The position numbers were made by a program, and so were the translations under genes. Below the pieces are notes generated by a model. The model had not been told where the DNA came from. It made no database searches and saw only the letters and a list, made by a program, of their open reading frames with translations. This document shows, piece after piece, positions 17,162 to 25,972 of a stretch of 64,000 bases of DNA (positions are counted from its first letter, which is position 1; the number at the start of each line of letters is the position of its first letter). Origin of the DNA: an uncultured Gemmatimonadales bacterium (lineage in GTDB: Bacteria > Gemmatimonadota > Gemmatimonadetes > Longimicrobiales > Gaopeijiaceae); assembly GCA_937919655.1 (NCBI GenBank), contig CALFPJ010000063.1:124001-188000 (forward strand). The letters run 5' to 3'.

Positions 17162-18484
17162 ATGAGACTTTATATGAAACGGACGAAAATTCTGTGTGTC
17201 GCGGGGGTTGCGACTGTCGCACTGCTCGCCGGGTGTGATATCACGAACCCAGGGCCCGTACAGGATCAATTCCTTGCCGAACCTGCTTCTCAGCAAGGTC
17301 TCGTTAATGGATCGATCCGGCGTATGTCAGAGTTGATGGGGTACGGCACGTACTCCCAGGCTCTACTGGCGCGTGAGATCTTCCCGGGAGGCCAGATCGG
17401 TGCCTTCGGGCACGATGTGGTCATGCAGGGCGGGCACGTCAGGCCGGGCACCCAAGAGGCAGGGTACTGGGGCGACGCGCAACAAGCGCGCTTCATCGCA
17501 GAGACGGCGATTAAGCGCTTCACGGAGGTCGGCGCTCCGCCTGCCATGATGCACCAGGCCCACCTTTGGGCCGGTTATGCATACAGGGTGTCGGGCGAAT
17601 GGTGGTGTGACGCGGTGATTGGTGACCAAGATCCGGAGGTCACCACACCGGGTAGCTTCGAGCAGGGAACGAATTCGTACTTCCTGCGAGCCGAACAGAA
17701 CTTCACGGCCGCGCTCGGCTTCGCTTCGACGAATGACCAGCGGTCAGCCGCTCTTGCTGGCCGGGCCCAAGCCCGGGTCTGGCTCGGGAAGTGGGCCGAC
17801 GCCTCGACGGACGCGGCGCAGGTCGCCGACGATTTCGTGTTCTTCGTTCCGTACGACGACCTAGAGCAGGCATACTATAACTCACTTTACTGGGCGAACG
17901 CCTACCTTCCGTATGGGTCCTACACGATGGATTTCACGTGGGCTACGGAGTATTTCGCGGCGTCGGGCGACCCTAGGACCGAGACGGTCAAGGATCCCGC
18001 TTATCCACTCGCCGTCGGGAGTCTCGCCGGTTACGGGCCCGTCCCGTGGAGTAACCAGACGAAGTACACGAGTCGCTCGGACGACCAGCGTCTCGCGAGC
18101 GGCAAGGAGATGCGCTTGATCCAGGCCGAAGCGATCCTGGCGACCAGCGGCGCATTTGCCGGCGCGATGACGTTGATCAACGAGGTCCACACATCCAACA
18201 TCAGTAAGTCGACCGGTGTGGCGCTTTCGGCGGTCACGGCGACGAGCGCGACCGAGGCCTGGACTGCGCTCAAGAACGAGCGCGCGTTTGAGCTCTTCCT
18301 CGAAGGCCGACGACTGGCCGACGAGCGTCGGTGGACTTCGGCAGGGACTCCAGGTACCGTGATTGAGTCCTCGGTCGATTGGAACACGCTGTCCAGCATC
18401 TTTAGTGACAACCCGCGCTCTTTTTGCTTCGACATCCCGAACGCAGAGCGCACCGCCAATCCCAACGTACCAGCGATCGGCTGA
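17162..18484 (+). CDS. SusD/RagB-family substrate-binding lipoprotein
   Basis: 440 residues. The ATG at 17162 follows AGGAG (17147-17151), and the leader ends in the lipobox 'LLAGC', so the mature protein is lipid-anchored at the cell surface. The tetratricopeptide-like helical body fits SusD: 'QGLVNGSIRRMSELMGYG', 'WGDAQQARFIAETAIKRF', 'AHLWAGYAYRVSGEWWCD' and, near the C-terminus, 'LKNERAFELFLEGRRLADERRW', the family hallmark. It caps the SusC transporter encoded 14 bp upstream and holds the ligand. A longer open frame exists upstream but lies inside SusC and lacks the leader. Confidence 0.92.
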   Translation: MRLYMKRTKILCVAGVATVALLAGCDITNPGPVQDQFLAEPASQQGLVNGSIRRMSELMGYGTYSQALLAREIFPGGQIGAFGHDVVMQGGHVRPGTQEAGYWGDAQQARFIAETAIKRFTEVGAPPAMMHQAHLWAGYAYRVSGEWWCDAVIGDQDPEVTTPGSFEQGTNSYFLRAEQNFTAALGFASTNDQRSAALAGRAQARVWLGKWADASTDAAQVADDFVFFVPYDDLEQAYYNSLYWANAYLPYGSYTMDFTWATEYFAASGDPRTETVKDPAYPLAVGSLAGYGPVPWSNQTKYTSRSDDQRLASGKEMRLIQAEAILATSGAFAGAMTLINEVHTSNISKSTGVALSAVTATSATEAWTALKNERAFELFLEGRRLADERRWTSAGTPGTVIESSVDWNTLSSIFSDNPRSFCFDIPNAERTANPNVPAIG

Positions 18485-18494
18485 TCGCAGTGAC

Positions 18495-18528
18495 CTCGGA
18501 CGTGGAGCCGCAAGGCTCCACGTCCGAG
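18495..18528 (+). terminator. 15-bp perfect hairpin after SusD
   Basis: CTCGGACGTGGAGCC (18495-18509) pairs perfectly with GGCTCCACGTCCGAG (18514-18528) across a GCAA tetraloop of the GNRA type. It starts 10 bp after the SusD stop. The following bases (tgtcgttgg) are only slightly T-rich, so it is either an intrinsic terminator with a poor U-tract or a 3' stabilising stem. Confidence 0.7.
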
Positions 18529-18643
18529 TGTCGTTGGAACGGGAAACGGTCGCTCGGAGTTGGCGTATGTAGAGTCGGCACCGGACGGGTCCAGCGAGGC
18601 TCGGGGACCAGAAGGGCGTCGAGTTTCCAAAAAAGGGGGGCGA

Positions 18644-19845
18644 TTGAAAGGCACGCTCGTCGGGCTTCTCTTGATCGCCGTCGCCCCGTTTGTGCCGCTC
18701 CAGTCTGTGAGCGCGCAAGATACTGGGATGGTTTCGGGGCGAGTGGACGACGGAACGACGCTCCGTCCGGTTCAAGACGTTGCTGTTTCCGTGGCAGGAT
18801 CGCAGCCGACGCTCACCGATAACGGCGGCTATTTCGTGGTCGCCGACGTCGCAGCGGGTCCTAGGGCTCTCCCGTTGAACCACTTTGGCTACGGGGAGCA
18901 CACTGAGAGCGTTGTGGTGACGGCTGGAGCCGAGTTCTCCGTTGAGATTCGCTTATCCGCGCAGGCATCGAACTCACACCTTTTGTGGTGGAGGCTGCGT
19001 CGTCGGATGTTGCGCAGCGCCGTCGGTCGTCCGGCAGCGGCGTGAATGAAGTTGCTCGAAGCCAGATCGAAACGGCCGCCCGCTCTGGCATGCGACTTGG
19101 GGAGTTGGTCCGGACGATGCCTGGAGCCATGACGACCGGGGGCAACACGGGCGCGATTTGTGTCATGTATCGGGCGATCCGAACGGGTGGCGGCACCGGA
19201 TGCCGCGAAGTGTCGGTGATCCTGGACGGCGTCCCCGTCGGGAACCCGAGCTATCTCTATAATGCCATGTCACTTAGCGACATCGAGCGCCTCGAGATGC
19301 TCTCGCCAGGGGAGGCCGGCGTACAGTATGGCATGCGCGCCGGACAGGCCGTCCTGCTCATTGAGACGCGGCAGGGCACGGCCGCCGTTCGAAGCGACGC
19401 GAGTCGCTTCGTCACCGGATTCGACCGGGTCGTGGAGGGTCAGACGTACCCCTGGCTGGGTGTACTCAGCTCGACGGCCGCGGTCAACGCCGTCGGCGTG
19501 GGCATCGGCCTCGTGGTCGCACGGCGCTGCCTGTCAACGCCTATGGTCGGATCACTGGGCCTCCGCACCAGTTGTAATGGGCTCGAGACCGCGGGCACCG
19601 GAGTCCTGACGGTCGTGATTCCGGCGCTGGTGAACTCACTCGTCGCGCGGCGGATGGGCTCGACCGAACGGACGCGAAGCCGGATCATGCCGACGGCTCT
19701 CTCTGGCGGCATCGCCTTGGCTTCGGGTTATCTGCTCCTAGTTCACGGGGGGGACCGGGCCATGGCGGCGGGGATCGGTATCCTAAGCTTCGGTGTACCG
19801 GTCACCGTTGCCCTTATCGACCGAGCTTTGCGGGTCCTTCGTTGA
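18644..19845 (+). pseudogene. CarboxypepD-regulatory + TonB-plug protein with membrane tail, frameshifted
   Basis: The first part (18644 to about 18967) starts with TTG after a purine-rich A6G6 tract, has a signal peptide ('LVGLLLIAVAPF...VSAQ') and a carboxypeptidase-regulatory domain ('GMVSGRVDDGTTLRPVQDV'). After 'LSAQA' at about 18967 the reading continues one frame over as 'ELTPFVVEAASSDVAQRRR'; one missing base explains it. The second part has a plug-like segment ('VILDGVPVGNPSYLYN', 'MSLSDIERLEMLSPGEAGV') and then, in place of a barrel, three to four hydrophobic segments (e.g. 'AVNAVGVGIGLVVARR', 'GGIALASGYLLLVHGG'). It may be a real pseudogene or an indel error. It lies 160 bp after SusD and could have been an accessory to that transporter. 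Confidence 0.7.
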
Positions 19846-19917
19846 CCCGATTTTCGCATCGACGCCCTGAAGGGCGAAGTTGCTCGTCCCCTATCGACTA
19901 ACAAGAGGTGCCCGGCC

Positions 19918-20418
19918 GTGGAACGAGTTGTGCGAAGTAGCGTTGCGATTGTGCTGTCAGCAATCTGTTCGTCGGGGTGCTATCAATACACCCCGACGGA
20001 TCTGACGGCGACCCCTCCGGGGCAACAGATTAGGGTCCAGGTAACACGGGAGGGTGCGGCTGAGATGGCCGAGGTCTTTCCGATCGACGCTCGATTTTCG
20101 GAGCTTACGGGCACGCTCACGGGGGTCGAGGGGGGTGACGCGCTCATCCAGATCCCGGTCGCACAGCGGCAAGAAGGATTTCACACCGTCAACCTGAAAC
20201 AAACGATCCGAGTGCCGATCCTGCACGTCTTTACCGCGGAAGTGAAGCGACTCGACAGGATCGCGACCGGGTTCTTGATCGGCGGGACCGCGGCCACTGG
20301 TGTCGGCATCGTGCTTGGCATCGTCAAGGCGTTCAGTTCCACAGGCGGCACCGAAGATCCACCGGACAGTGTGGACCGCCGCCGCCTGCCTATCTTCAAG
20401 ATACCCATCGGGAGATGA
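19918..20418 (+). CDS. small lipoprotein of unknown function
   Basis: 166 residues from a GTG start. The leader ends 'AICSSGC', a plausible lipobox. The middle ('QQIRVQVTREGAAEMAEVFP', 'ELTGTLTGVEGGDALIQIPV') is beta-rich. Near residue 120 there is one hydrophobic Gly-rich segment ('FLIGGTAATGVGIVLGIV'), so it could also span or dip into the membrane. No family is recognised. The next gene starts 4 bp after its stop, so the two are probably co-transcribed. Confidence 0.65.
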   Translation: MERVVRSSVAIVLSAICSSGCYQYTPTDLTATPPGQQIRVQVTREGAAEMAEVFPIDARFSELTGTLTGVEGGDALIQIPVAQRQEGFHTVNLKQTIRVPILHVFTAEVKRLDRIATGFLIGGTAATGVGIVLGIVKAFSSTGGTEDPPDSVDRRRLPIFKIPIGR

Positions 20419-20422
20419 CGTG

Positions 20423-20782
20423 ATGAAACGAATTGTCGGATTGTTCTCCCTGGTAGTCGCGTGTTGGGTCACTGTCGGCTGCCTCGATGACTCGATCACC
20501 GGCACGCGACCGCTCTTCTTGAGCGTCACCGCCACGCCAGTGGCAGCGGCGGTCGACGTCCCGATCACTTTCTCGTACTCCGCCGAGGGCACGCGCCTAA
20601 TACGTGTCATTCTCAACTACGGCGACGGTGTCGTGGACACCGTGACGTTCCCCGGGGTCCCAGTGGCAGTGGCAGGCGAAACGTTCCACAGCTATTCTAT
20701 CTCCGGATCATTCACTACCCGGGCGACGATCGAGGCTATGAACGGCGTGTTCTCTTCAGAAGCCACGGTCCAGATCAACTGA
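20423..20782 (+). CDS. small lipoprotein with PKD/Ig-like domain
   Basis: 119 residues. The leader ends 'WVTVGC', a good lipobox. The remaining 100 residues resemble a single PKD/Ig-like sandwich: 'VDVPITFSYSAEGTRLIRV', 'LNYGDGVVDTV' (the 'xxxDGD/YGDG' turn of PKD domains), 'FHSYSISGSFTTRATIEA'. It is likely a surface or periplasmic binding module. The ATG at 20423 follows GGAG at 20411; a GTG at 20420 is an alternative start. Confidence 0.65.
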   Translation: MKRIVGLFSLVVACWVTVGCLDDSITGTRPLFLSVTATPVAAAVDVPITFSYSAEGTRLIRVILNYGDGVVDTVTFPGVPVAVAGETFHSYSISGSFTTRATIEAMNGVFSSEATVQIN

Positions 20783-20830
20783 CCAACCGGGTGGGGTATT
20801 TGCCCACGGTCCAGACCGATTGACCAACGG
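20763..20830. repeat. imperfect direct repeat across a gene end
   Basis: The copy at 20763-20790 (core CACGGTCCAGA...TGACCAACCGG) recurs at 20804-20830 (CACGGTCCAGA...TGACCAACGG), period 41 bp. The first copy includes the last codons and stop of the PKD lipoprotein gene. It looks like a local tandem duplication of the 3' end. Between the copies GTGGG and CCCAC can form a small hairpin. Confidence 0.75.
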
Positions 20831-20938
20831 ATAGGCCTCCGTCGCGATCGCGCGCCTTCAGCACTCTCCTGGTGCTCGGGGTCGTGATGCGTAAAAGATA
20901 CCGGACCATCCACGCCCCCCCCCGACTTGACGTTGAGT

Positions 20939-21487
20939 ATGAGTGAACAAATTCCAGGACCCGAACATGCCCCTCGCCGCCGCTTCCTAGCGGGCGTGGC
21001 GGCTGTCGTGATAGGCGGCCTAGCGGGCCTCGCACCGCTCCTCAGCGGCGCCGTTTCTCTGCTCGATCCCTTACGCCGCCGACGCGCTGATCCAGGCGTG
21101 GCGTTGGTCACGAAACTTGCGGTCATACCGAAGGACGGGAGCCCGAAAAAGTTCACGATTGTTGCCGATCAGGTTGACGCATGGACGACTCATGCAGATG
21201 CGCCTGTCGGCGCGGTGTATCTGCGGCGGGGGCCGGACGGCGTGCAGGCGTTCAACGTGGTATGCCCGCACGCTGGGTGCTTCGTGGGAGTCGCTCCGGA
21301 CAAGTCTCGCTTCGCGTGCCCGTGCCATAAGAGTTCGTTCGATCTCGACGGCGTGATCAATGATCCCAGGAGCCCGAGTCCACGCAATATGGATGCGCTC
21401 GACGTGGAGATCCGCAATGGCGACGAAGTGTGGGTTCGCTTCCAGAGCTTCCATCCCGGTCGCGCCGAGAAGATCCCCGTCTTATGA
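20939..21487 (+). CDS. Rieske [2Fe-2S] iron-sulfur protein of a bc complex
   Basis: 182 residues from the ATG at 20939 (a TTG at 20927 is in frame). It starts with a Tat-like 'PRRRFLAGVAAVVIGG' leader and anchor. The cluster is bound by 'CPHAGC' (about 108) and 'CPCHKSSF' (about 127), the classical Rieske boxes with both His ligands and the disulfide cysteines. It carries electrons from quinol to cytochrome c in the periplasm. It overlaps the cytochrome b-c gene by 4 bp (ATGA). A run of nine C residues (20915-20923) lies just upstream. Confidence 0.92.
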   Translation: MSEQIPGPEHAPRRRFLAGVAAVVIGGLAGLAPLLSGAVSLLDPLRRRRADPGVALVTKLAVIPKDGSPKKFTIVADQVDAWTTHADAPVGAVYLRRGPDGVQAFNVVCPHAGCFVGVAPDKSRFACPCHKSSFDLDGVINDPRSPSPRNMDALDVEIRNGDEVWVRFQSFHPGRAEKIPVL

Positions 21488-23274
21488 GAGCTCTGTTAGA
21501 GTGGCTCGACGATCGCACCGGATTCAGGGGCCTGCTGCGGGCTGCGCTCTTCGAGCGGATTCCCGGGGGTGCGCGGTGGCGATATGTATGGGGGAGCACG
21601 CTGACGTTTGCGATTTTCGTCCAGTTCGTGACGGGACTCGTTTTGTGGGCAGCGTATAGCGCCAATGCGCAGGGAGCGTGGGAGAGCGTCTATTTCATTG
21701 AGCACGAGATGCTCGGCGGCTGGGTGCTCCGCGGCGTCCATCACTACATGGCTCAGGCGACCATCATCCTGTTGGTCATCCATCTTATGCAGGTGGTGAT
21801 CGACGGAGCCTACCGGGCTCCCCGCGAAGTCAATTTCTGGTTCGGCCTCGGACTCCTGTTCGTCGTGCTCGGTCTTTCGCTCTCAGGGTATCTCCTTCCG
21901 TGGGATCAGAAGGGCTTCTGGGCCACTAAGGTCGCCACGAGTATCGCTGCGATTACTCCTGTAATTGGACCCACGCTTCAACAGATGCTTGTAGGGGGCA
22001 CAGAGTACGGCCACCACACGCTGACCCGGTTCTTCGCGCTGCATGCGGGGGTTCTGCCGGGGCTTCTCATGTTGATGATCGTGGCCCATGTGTATTTGTT
22101 TCGCCGCCACGGAGTGACGGTCGTCAAAAAGCCCGAGGCACGTGACGGCTTCTTTTGGCCGGATCAGGTGTTACGCGACGGCGTCGCGTCGCTCGCGGTC
22201 ATGGTGGCGGTGCTCGTTGTCGTATTTGCGACTGGAGGAGCAGAACTCGGAGCACCAGCCGACCCTACGGAGCCGTACGCTGCTGCGCGCCCCGAGTGGT
22301 ACTTCATGTTCCTATTTCAGTGGCTGAAGTACTTCCCGGCAGGCTGGGAGATCGTAGGGGCGCACCTGATACCTGGTTTCGTTGTTACCCTCCTCGTCCT
22401 GATGCCGATTTTCGCCCGTGCTAGGCTTGGGCATAGGCTGAATCTTGCGCTTCTTGGCTCGGTCATCGTAGGGATCGTGGCACTGACCACATTAGCCTAT
22501 GTCGAGGACGGGGCCGACCCAGACTTCGCCGCCGCCGTCGCCAAGAGTGACGCTCTGTCGGAGCGAATGAACGCACTGGTGGTAGCTGCGCACGGGATTC
22601 CAGCGGGTGGGGGACTTTCTTTGCTCCGCAGCGACCCTATGACGCAGGGGCCAGCCCTGTTTTCGACGCACTGCTCCAGTTGCCATCGAGTGGATGGCCA
22701 CGACGGGTTGGGGGGCCTACTAACCGACGACCCTGCCGCCGCGGACCTGGCGGGCTTCGGAAGTCGCGAGTGGCTCACTGGCCTGCTCGACCCCGAGCGT
22801 TTTGCGACGCCGGAGTACTTCGGCGGTACGCAGCACGTTCGCGGCCGCATGTCTCGCGTGGTCCAGCGAGCCATCGCCTCGTTTGGGCCAGAACAGGTCG
22901 CCGAGCTTGGACTCGTGGTGAAGGCCCTCTCTGCGGAGGCCGCCCTACCTAGACAAGCCGCCGCAGACTCGGTCGACCGGGCGGAGATCGAGGAGGGGGG
23001 AAGGCTCATGGCGACAGAACGCATGAACTGCACCCGCTGCCATCTGTTTCACGGAGTGAATCAGGAGCTGGAAGGCCCGCAACTTACCGGATGGGGCTCT
23101 CGCGAATGGATGCTTGGGATGCTCCAGAATCCGGGGCACGTTTCGTTCTACGGCGATTCAAACGATGGCATGCCGGCGTTCGGCGACGATGCGATTCTCA
23201 CCGAAGCCCAAATGGGATTGATTGTGGATTGGCTCCGGCAGGACTGGTACGAGGTCGAGGCTGGGGGGCGCTAG
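21484..23274 (+). CDS. cytochrome b fused to diheme cytochrome c
   Basis: 596 residues. The N-terminal 210 residues are cytochrome b6-like, with haem-ligand His pairs in 'VHHYMAQATIILLVIH' (13 residues between) and 'LHAGVLPGLLMLMIVAH' (14 between, the b6f-like spacing). A subunit-IV-like part follows with the quinol-site motif PEWY near 269. The C-terminal 230 residues face the periplasm and carry two c-type haem sites, CSSCH (about 397) and CTRCH (about 516), each with a Met-containing downstream segment. This fusion supplies the job of cytochrome c1. With the overlapping Rieske gene it forms a compact menaquinol/ubiquinol:cytochrome c reductase. I prefer the ATG at 21484, which overlaps the Rieske stop, to the upstream start. 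Confidence 0.92.
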   Translation: MRALLEWLDDRTGFRGLLRAALFERIPGGARWRYVWGSTLTFAIFVQFVTGLVLWAAYSANAQGAWESVYFIEHEMLGGWVLRGVHHYMAQATIILLVIHLMQVVIDGAYRAPREVNFWFGLGLLFVVLGLSLSGYLLPWDQKGFWATKVATSIAAITPVIGPTLQQMLVGGTEYGHHTLTRFFALHAGVLPGLLMLMIVAHVYLFRRHGVTVVKKPEARDGFFWPDQVLRDGVASLAVMVAVLVVVFATGGAELGAPADPTEPYAAARPEWYFMFLFQWLKYFPAGWEIVGAHLIPGFVVTLLVLMPIFARARLGHRLNLALLGSVIVGIVALTTLAYVEDGADPDFAAAVAKSDALSERMNALVVAAHGIPAGGGLSLLRSDPMTQGPALFSTHCSSCHRVDGHDGLGGLLTDDPAAADLAGFGSREWLTGLLDPERFATPEYFGGTQHVRGRMSRVVQRAIASFGPEQVAELGLVVKALSAEAALPRQAAADSVDRAEIEEGGRLMATERMNCTRCHLFHGVNQELEGPQLTGWGSREWMLGMLQNPGHVSFYGDSNDGMPAFGDDAILTEAQMGLIVDWLRQDWYEVEAGGR

Positions 23275-23306
23275 CTTCAGCTAGAGGGTGCAGCTGGCGA
23301 GCAAGA

Positions 23307-24283
23307 TCATAGGTGCCTTAGGATATACGCCTTGATTTTCGCTTCCTCCTCCTCGATCAAGCCCTTGACCGGACTAAAGGGAGATCCGTCGAAATACTTC
23401 GCGGTCGTTCCTTGGCCATCGGGGCTTCCATGATCCGCGTCGATTGAGTCGCGCCACGTCACGGCGTGCTCCATCCATTCCGTCTGGTCCACAAGCGAGG
23501 GGGTGGTGAACCAGACGTTCCAATCCAGCACATTTCCCGACTGTAGCATGTTGCCGGAGGCCAGGTTGAAGATCTCCATGACCAGTGTGTTGAATTCATC
23601 GACCATGGCCGTGCCTGGCGGCTCGATTGGCCCGATCTCAACTTCCAGATTGCCAACGGTCTAGGCCTCCGGGTGCTTGGCAAACTCCGGGATCGGAAAA
23701 TTCTGGGTTTCGCCGGAGAGGAGCGGGAAGGCGGGTTGATTTGGGTCTCCCGGCCTGTGGGTGGTGACTCAAATCGCGTGGGTATTGTTCGAAGGAAAGG
23801 GCAGTGCGCTCTTCGCAAACTTTTCCTAGAGCAGCTTGACGTACCCTTTCTGGAGCGCACTCGGACTGAACCAGACTTTACCGGTGACCGTCATGTCGCA
23901 GCGAGCTTTCTGTTCGCCTCGTCCGCCCATCCCCGCTGCCCGGTCACAGTCACCTCGACATTCATGCACCCCAAAGATGGAGAGCAGGCTCCCTGCTGGG
24001 GACAGATGATCGCACAAACCCTGCCCTCATTGGTGTAGCCGAGTCTTGAAATATCGGGCGTGAACATCTGATAGCACCGCTTTGGATCTGGGCTCCCGTT
24101 TTCCGTTGCCCAACTGAACTCAGGCCACAACACCGCCTACTGACGAGTGAGTAGATTGATGTTGGCCATATTTCTCAGCATGAGCAGCGAAGACAAATCA
24201 GGGTCCGGGTACAGAAATGCGGGATCTGATTTGTCGAAGCCGCCGACCCACCCTGGGGGGACGCCTGCTTGTTCGTTTGCCAT
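23307..24283 (-). pseudogene. decayed gene of unknown family
   Basis: Reading the minus strand from an ATG at 24283, 47 codons ('MANEQAGVPPGWVGGFDKSD') end in TAG at 24140-24138. The same frame continues as 'VLWPEFSWATENGSPDPKR...' to another stop, then the text moves frame ('MTVTGKVWFSPSALQKGYVK'). The last part is one frame from 'GDPNQPAFPLLSGETQNFP' through an in-frame TAG (23663-23661) to 'EEEEAKIKAYILRHL'. The segments read like a single Cys-containing protein of about 300 residues, broken by at least two stops and shifts. I do not recognise the family. It sits downstream of the creatininase pair on the same strand and may once have belonged to that transcript. Confidence 0.55.
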
Positions 24284-24313
24284 GGGATTGTCCTTGGTTG
24301 GACGCGGCGAGCC

Positions 24314-25144
24314 CTATCCGCCCCTCGCACGCCGCGGCGGAGCCTTGAGGGCTTGGTACTGCTGCATCGCTGCGACCACCTTGAAGTTGACGACGACTCG
24401 GCCGATCTCAGGCGTCGCTAGCGTGGGATCGCCGGTCACCCCTGCGTCGGGGCGCCCCCCGAAACGGAACCGGCGGTCGTTCCTGACGCCGGCAGCGAAC
24501 ACGTACATGACCGCGGACGTGTCCGTAATGCCCGCGTGGCTCCCGATCGTTTCCATGTCGTAGCCGTACGCTGCCTGTAGCCACGCTCGTGAATACTCCT
24601 GTCCCTTCTGATAGTAGTCGGTAAGCGCGAAGATCTTCGGCGTGCCGCCCTCCCATTCGGTGTTCAGCCTCACGGCGACCTCGTCCATTCCAGCCTGATC
24701 GCCTCCGCTGTCCGCGATGAAGATGATCTCTGTGAATCCGTGCGACTCCAGGCTGCGCGCGGCCGCCTCAAGCAGGTTGTTGTAGCTCGGCGACGGGTTC
24801 GTGATCACGCCTGGTTTGTCGCCGAAGCCTTCGCGCTCGTAGCTGCCCTCAGGGACCCATGCGACGGTCGGCGCGACCAAGGCATCTCCGAGCTGGCTCG
24901 CCATCCGGCCTGCGGCGAAGGTGATGACGTAGTTGTGCTTGCCCATAACCATGTGCGGGCCGTTCTGTTCGGTTCCGCCGATCGGAACGATGACCTTGGT
25001 TTTTCCCGCAGCCATCGCGTCACGGATCTCGGTCCAGGTCATCTGCTCGATGAACGGATCTCCAGTCGTCTGCGCCCTGAGTGGAGCGGCGACGAGGGGA
25101 ATAAGGGCGAATGCGAGAAGGAATCGTCTGTTATACATGATCAT
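24314..25144 (-). CDS. exported creatininase-family protein, copy 2 of a tandem pair
   Basis: 276 residues with a signal peptide ending 'APLRAQ'. It has the creatininase fold landmarks: 'VIVPIGGTEQNGPH' and 'GSHAGITDTS'. Creatininases bind metals through an E-x-H...D pattern; here Glu59 is kept, but the His position is Asn61 and the Asp position is His70 ('GPHMVMGKH'). The usual NGHGGN loop reads 'ADSGGD'. So the metal site is remodelled and the substrate cannot be taken as creatinine. The gene starts 3 bp after its upstream neighbour's stop, with AGGGG before the ATG; 'MYNRR' (25138) is an alternative start. It is likely periplasmic. Confidence 0.8.
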   Translation of the reverse strand: MIMYNRRFLLAFALIPLVAAPLRAQTTGDPFIEQMTWTEIRDAMAAGKTKVIVPIGGTEQNGPHMVMGKHNYVITFAAGRMASQLGDALVAPTVAWVPEGSYEREGFGDKPGVITNPSPSYNNLLEAAARSLESHGFTEIIFIADSGGDQAGMDEVAVRLNTEWEGGTPKIFALTDYYQKGQEYSRAWLQAAYGYDMETIGSHAGITDTSAVMYVFAAGVRNDRRFRFGGRPDAGVTGDPTLATPEIGRVVVNFKVVAAMQQYQALKAPPRRARGG

Positions 25145-25147
25145 CCC

Positions 25148-25972
25148 CTACCGGGCGGCTAGGCTGGCTTGGATCTGAGCCAGCGCGTTGTTGATCTTAA
25201 TGCGGAGCTGCGCTTCTCCCAGCGCGGCGGTGGAGAGTGACGGGTCACCACTCACTCCAGAGCCCTCAAACCCTCCGTCCGGGGCCGCCTTGTCCATGCG
25301 CACGTGGTGGGGGTTCACGAACAGCATCTGCGAGGTGTCGAGGAGGCCAGCGTGGCTGCCGATCTGAGCGTCGGTGAAACCCCGCGCCTTCATGTAGCCG
25401 GTGATGTCCTCGTTGCTCTTCGCGTAATAATCCCCGATGAAGTGCGCGCGCACCGCGGTGCCCGCCCATTCGGCGTTGAGCTGCTCGGTGACCGCGCTCA
25501 TGCCCCGCTGATTCCCACCTGAATCTCCAATGAAAAGGATGTCCGTGAAGCCCCCAGCCGCGTGGCTCTTGGCGGTGTGCACCAACAACTCGCGGAACCA
25601 GTCCTCGGGCAGCGTGATCGTTCCCGGCATGCGCATGTGACCCGTCGGCTCCGCGCCCCAGTTGCCTTCCGGCACGTAGGTCATGATGGGCGATACGAGC
25701 GCGTTCCCTAGAAGGCGCGCTAGCTCGTCCATGGTGTACTCCATGACGTACTTGTGCTCACCCATGACCATATGCGGGCCTTTCTGCTCGGTGCCCGCTG
25801 TCGGGATAATGATCGTCGTGCTGCCCGCATCGATCTCGTCGCGGATTTCTTCCCAGGTTAGGGCCTCGATGAACACCGAGTTGGGCGGAGCCTGACAGAG
25901 CACCGGAGCCGGCGAGAAGAACGGTACCAGGGCGGCCGGTAGTGCGAGGGCTAGGAGTCTACTTCGATTCAT
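25148..25972 (-). CDS. exported creatininase-family protein, copy 1 of a tandem pair
   Basis: 274 residues from the ATG at 25972, which has GGAG nine bases upstream; an ATG at 25981 touches that GGAG and is less likely. A signal peptide ends near 'PVLCQ'. The motif block reads 'TEQKGPHMVMGEH', with Glu62 kept, Lys64 in place of the metal His and His73 in place of Asp; the second loop is 'GDSGGN'. The end 'LAQIQASLAAR' matches the length of its neighbour. The two genes form an operon and are clear paralogs that have drifted far apart. A third relative lies at 41494-42396. Amidohydrolase activity is possible but not shown. Confidence 0.8.
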   Translation of the reverse strand: MNRSRLLALALPAALVPFFSPAPVLCQAPPNSVFIEALTWEEIRDEIDAGSTTIIIPTAGTEQKGPHMVMGEHKYVMEYTMDELARLLGNALVSPIMTYVPEGNWGAEPTGHMRMPGTITLPEDWFRELLVHTAKSHAAGGFTDILFIGDSGGNQRGMSAVTEQLNAEWAGTAVRAHFIGDYYAKSNEDITGYMKARGFTDAQIGSHAGLLDTSQMLFVNPHHVRMDKAAPDGGFEGSGVSGDPSLSTAALGEAQLRIKINNALAQIQASLAAR

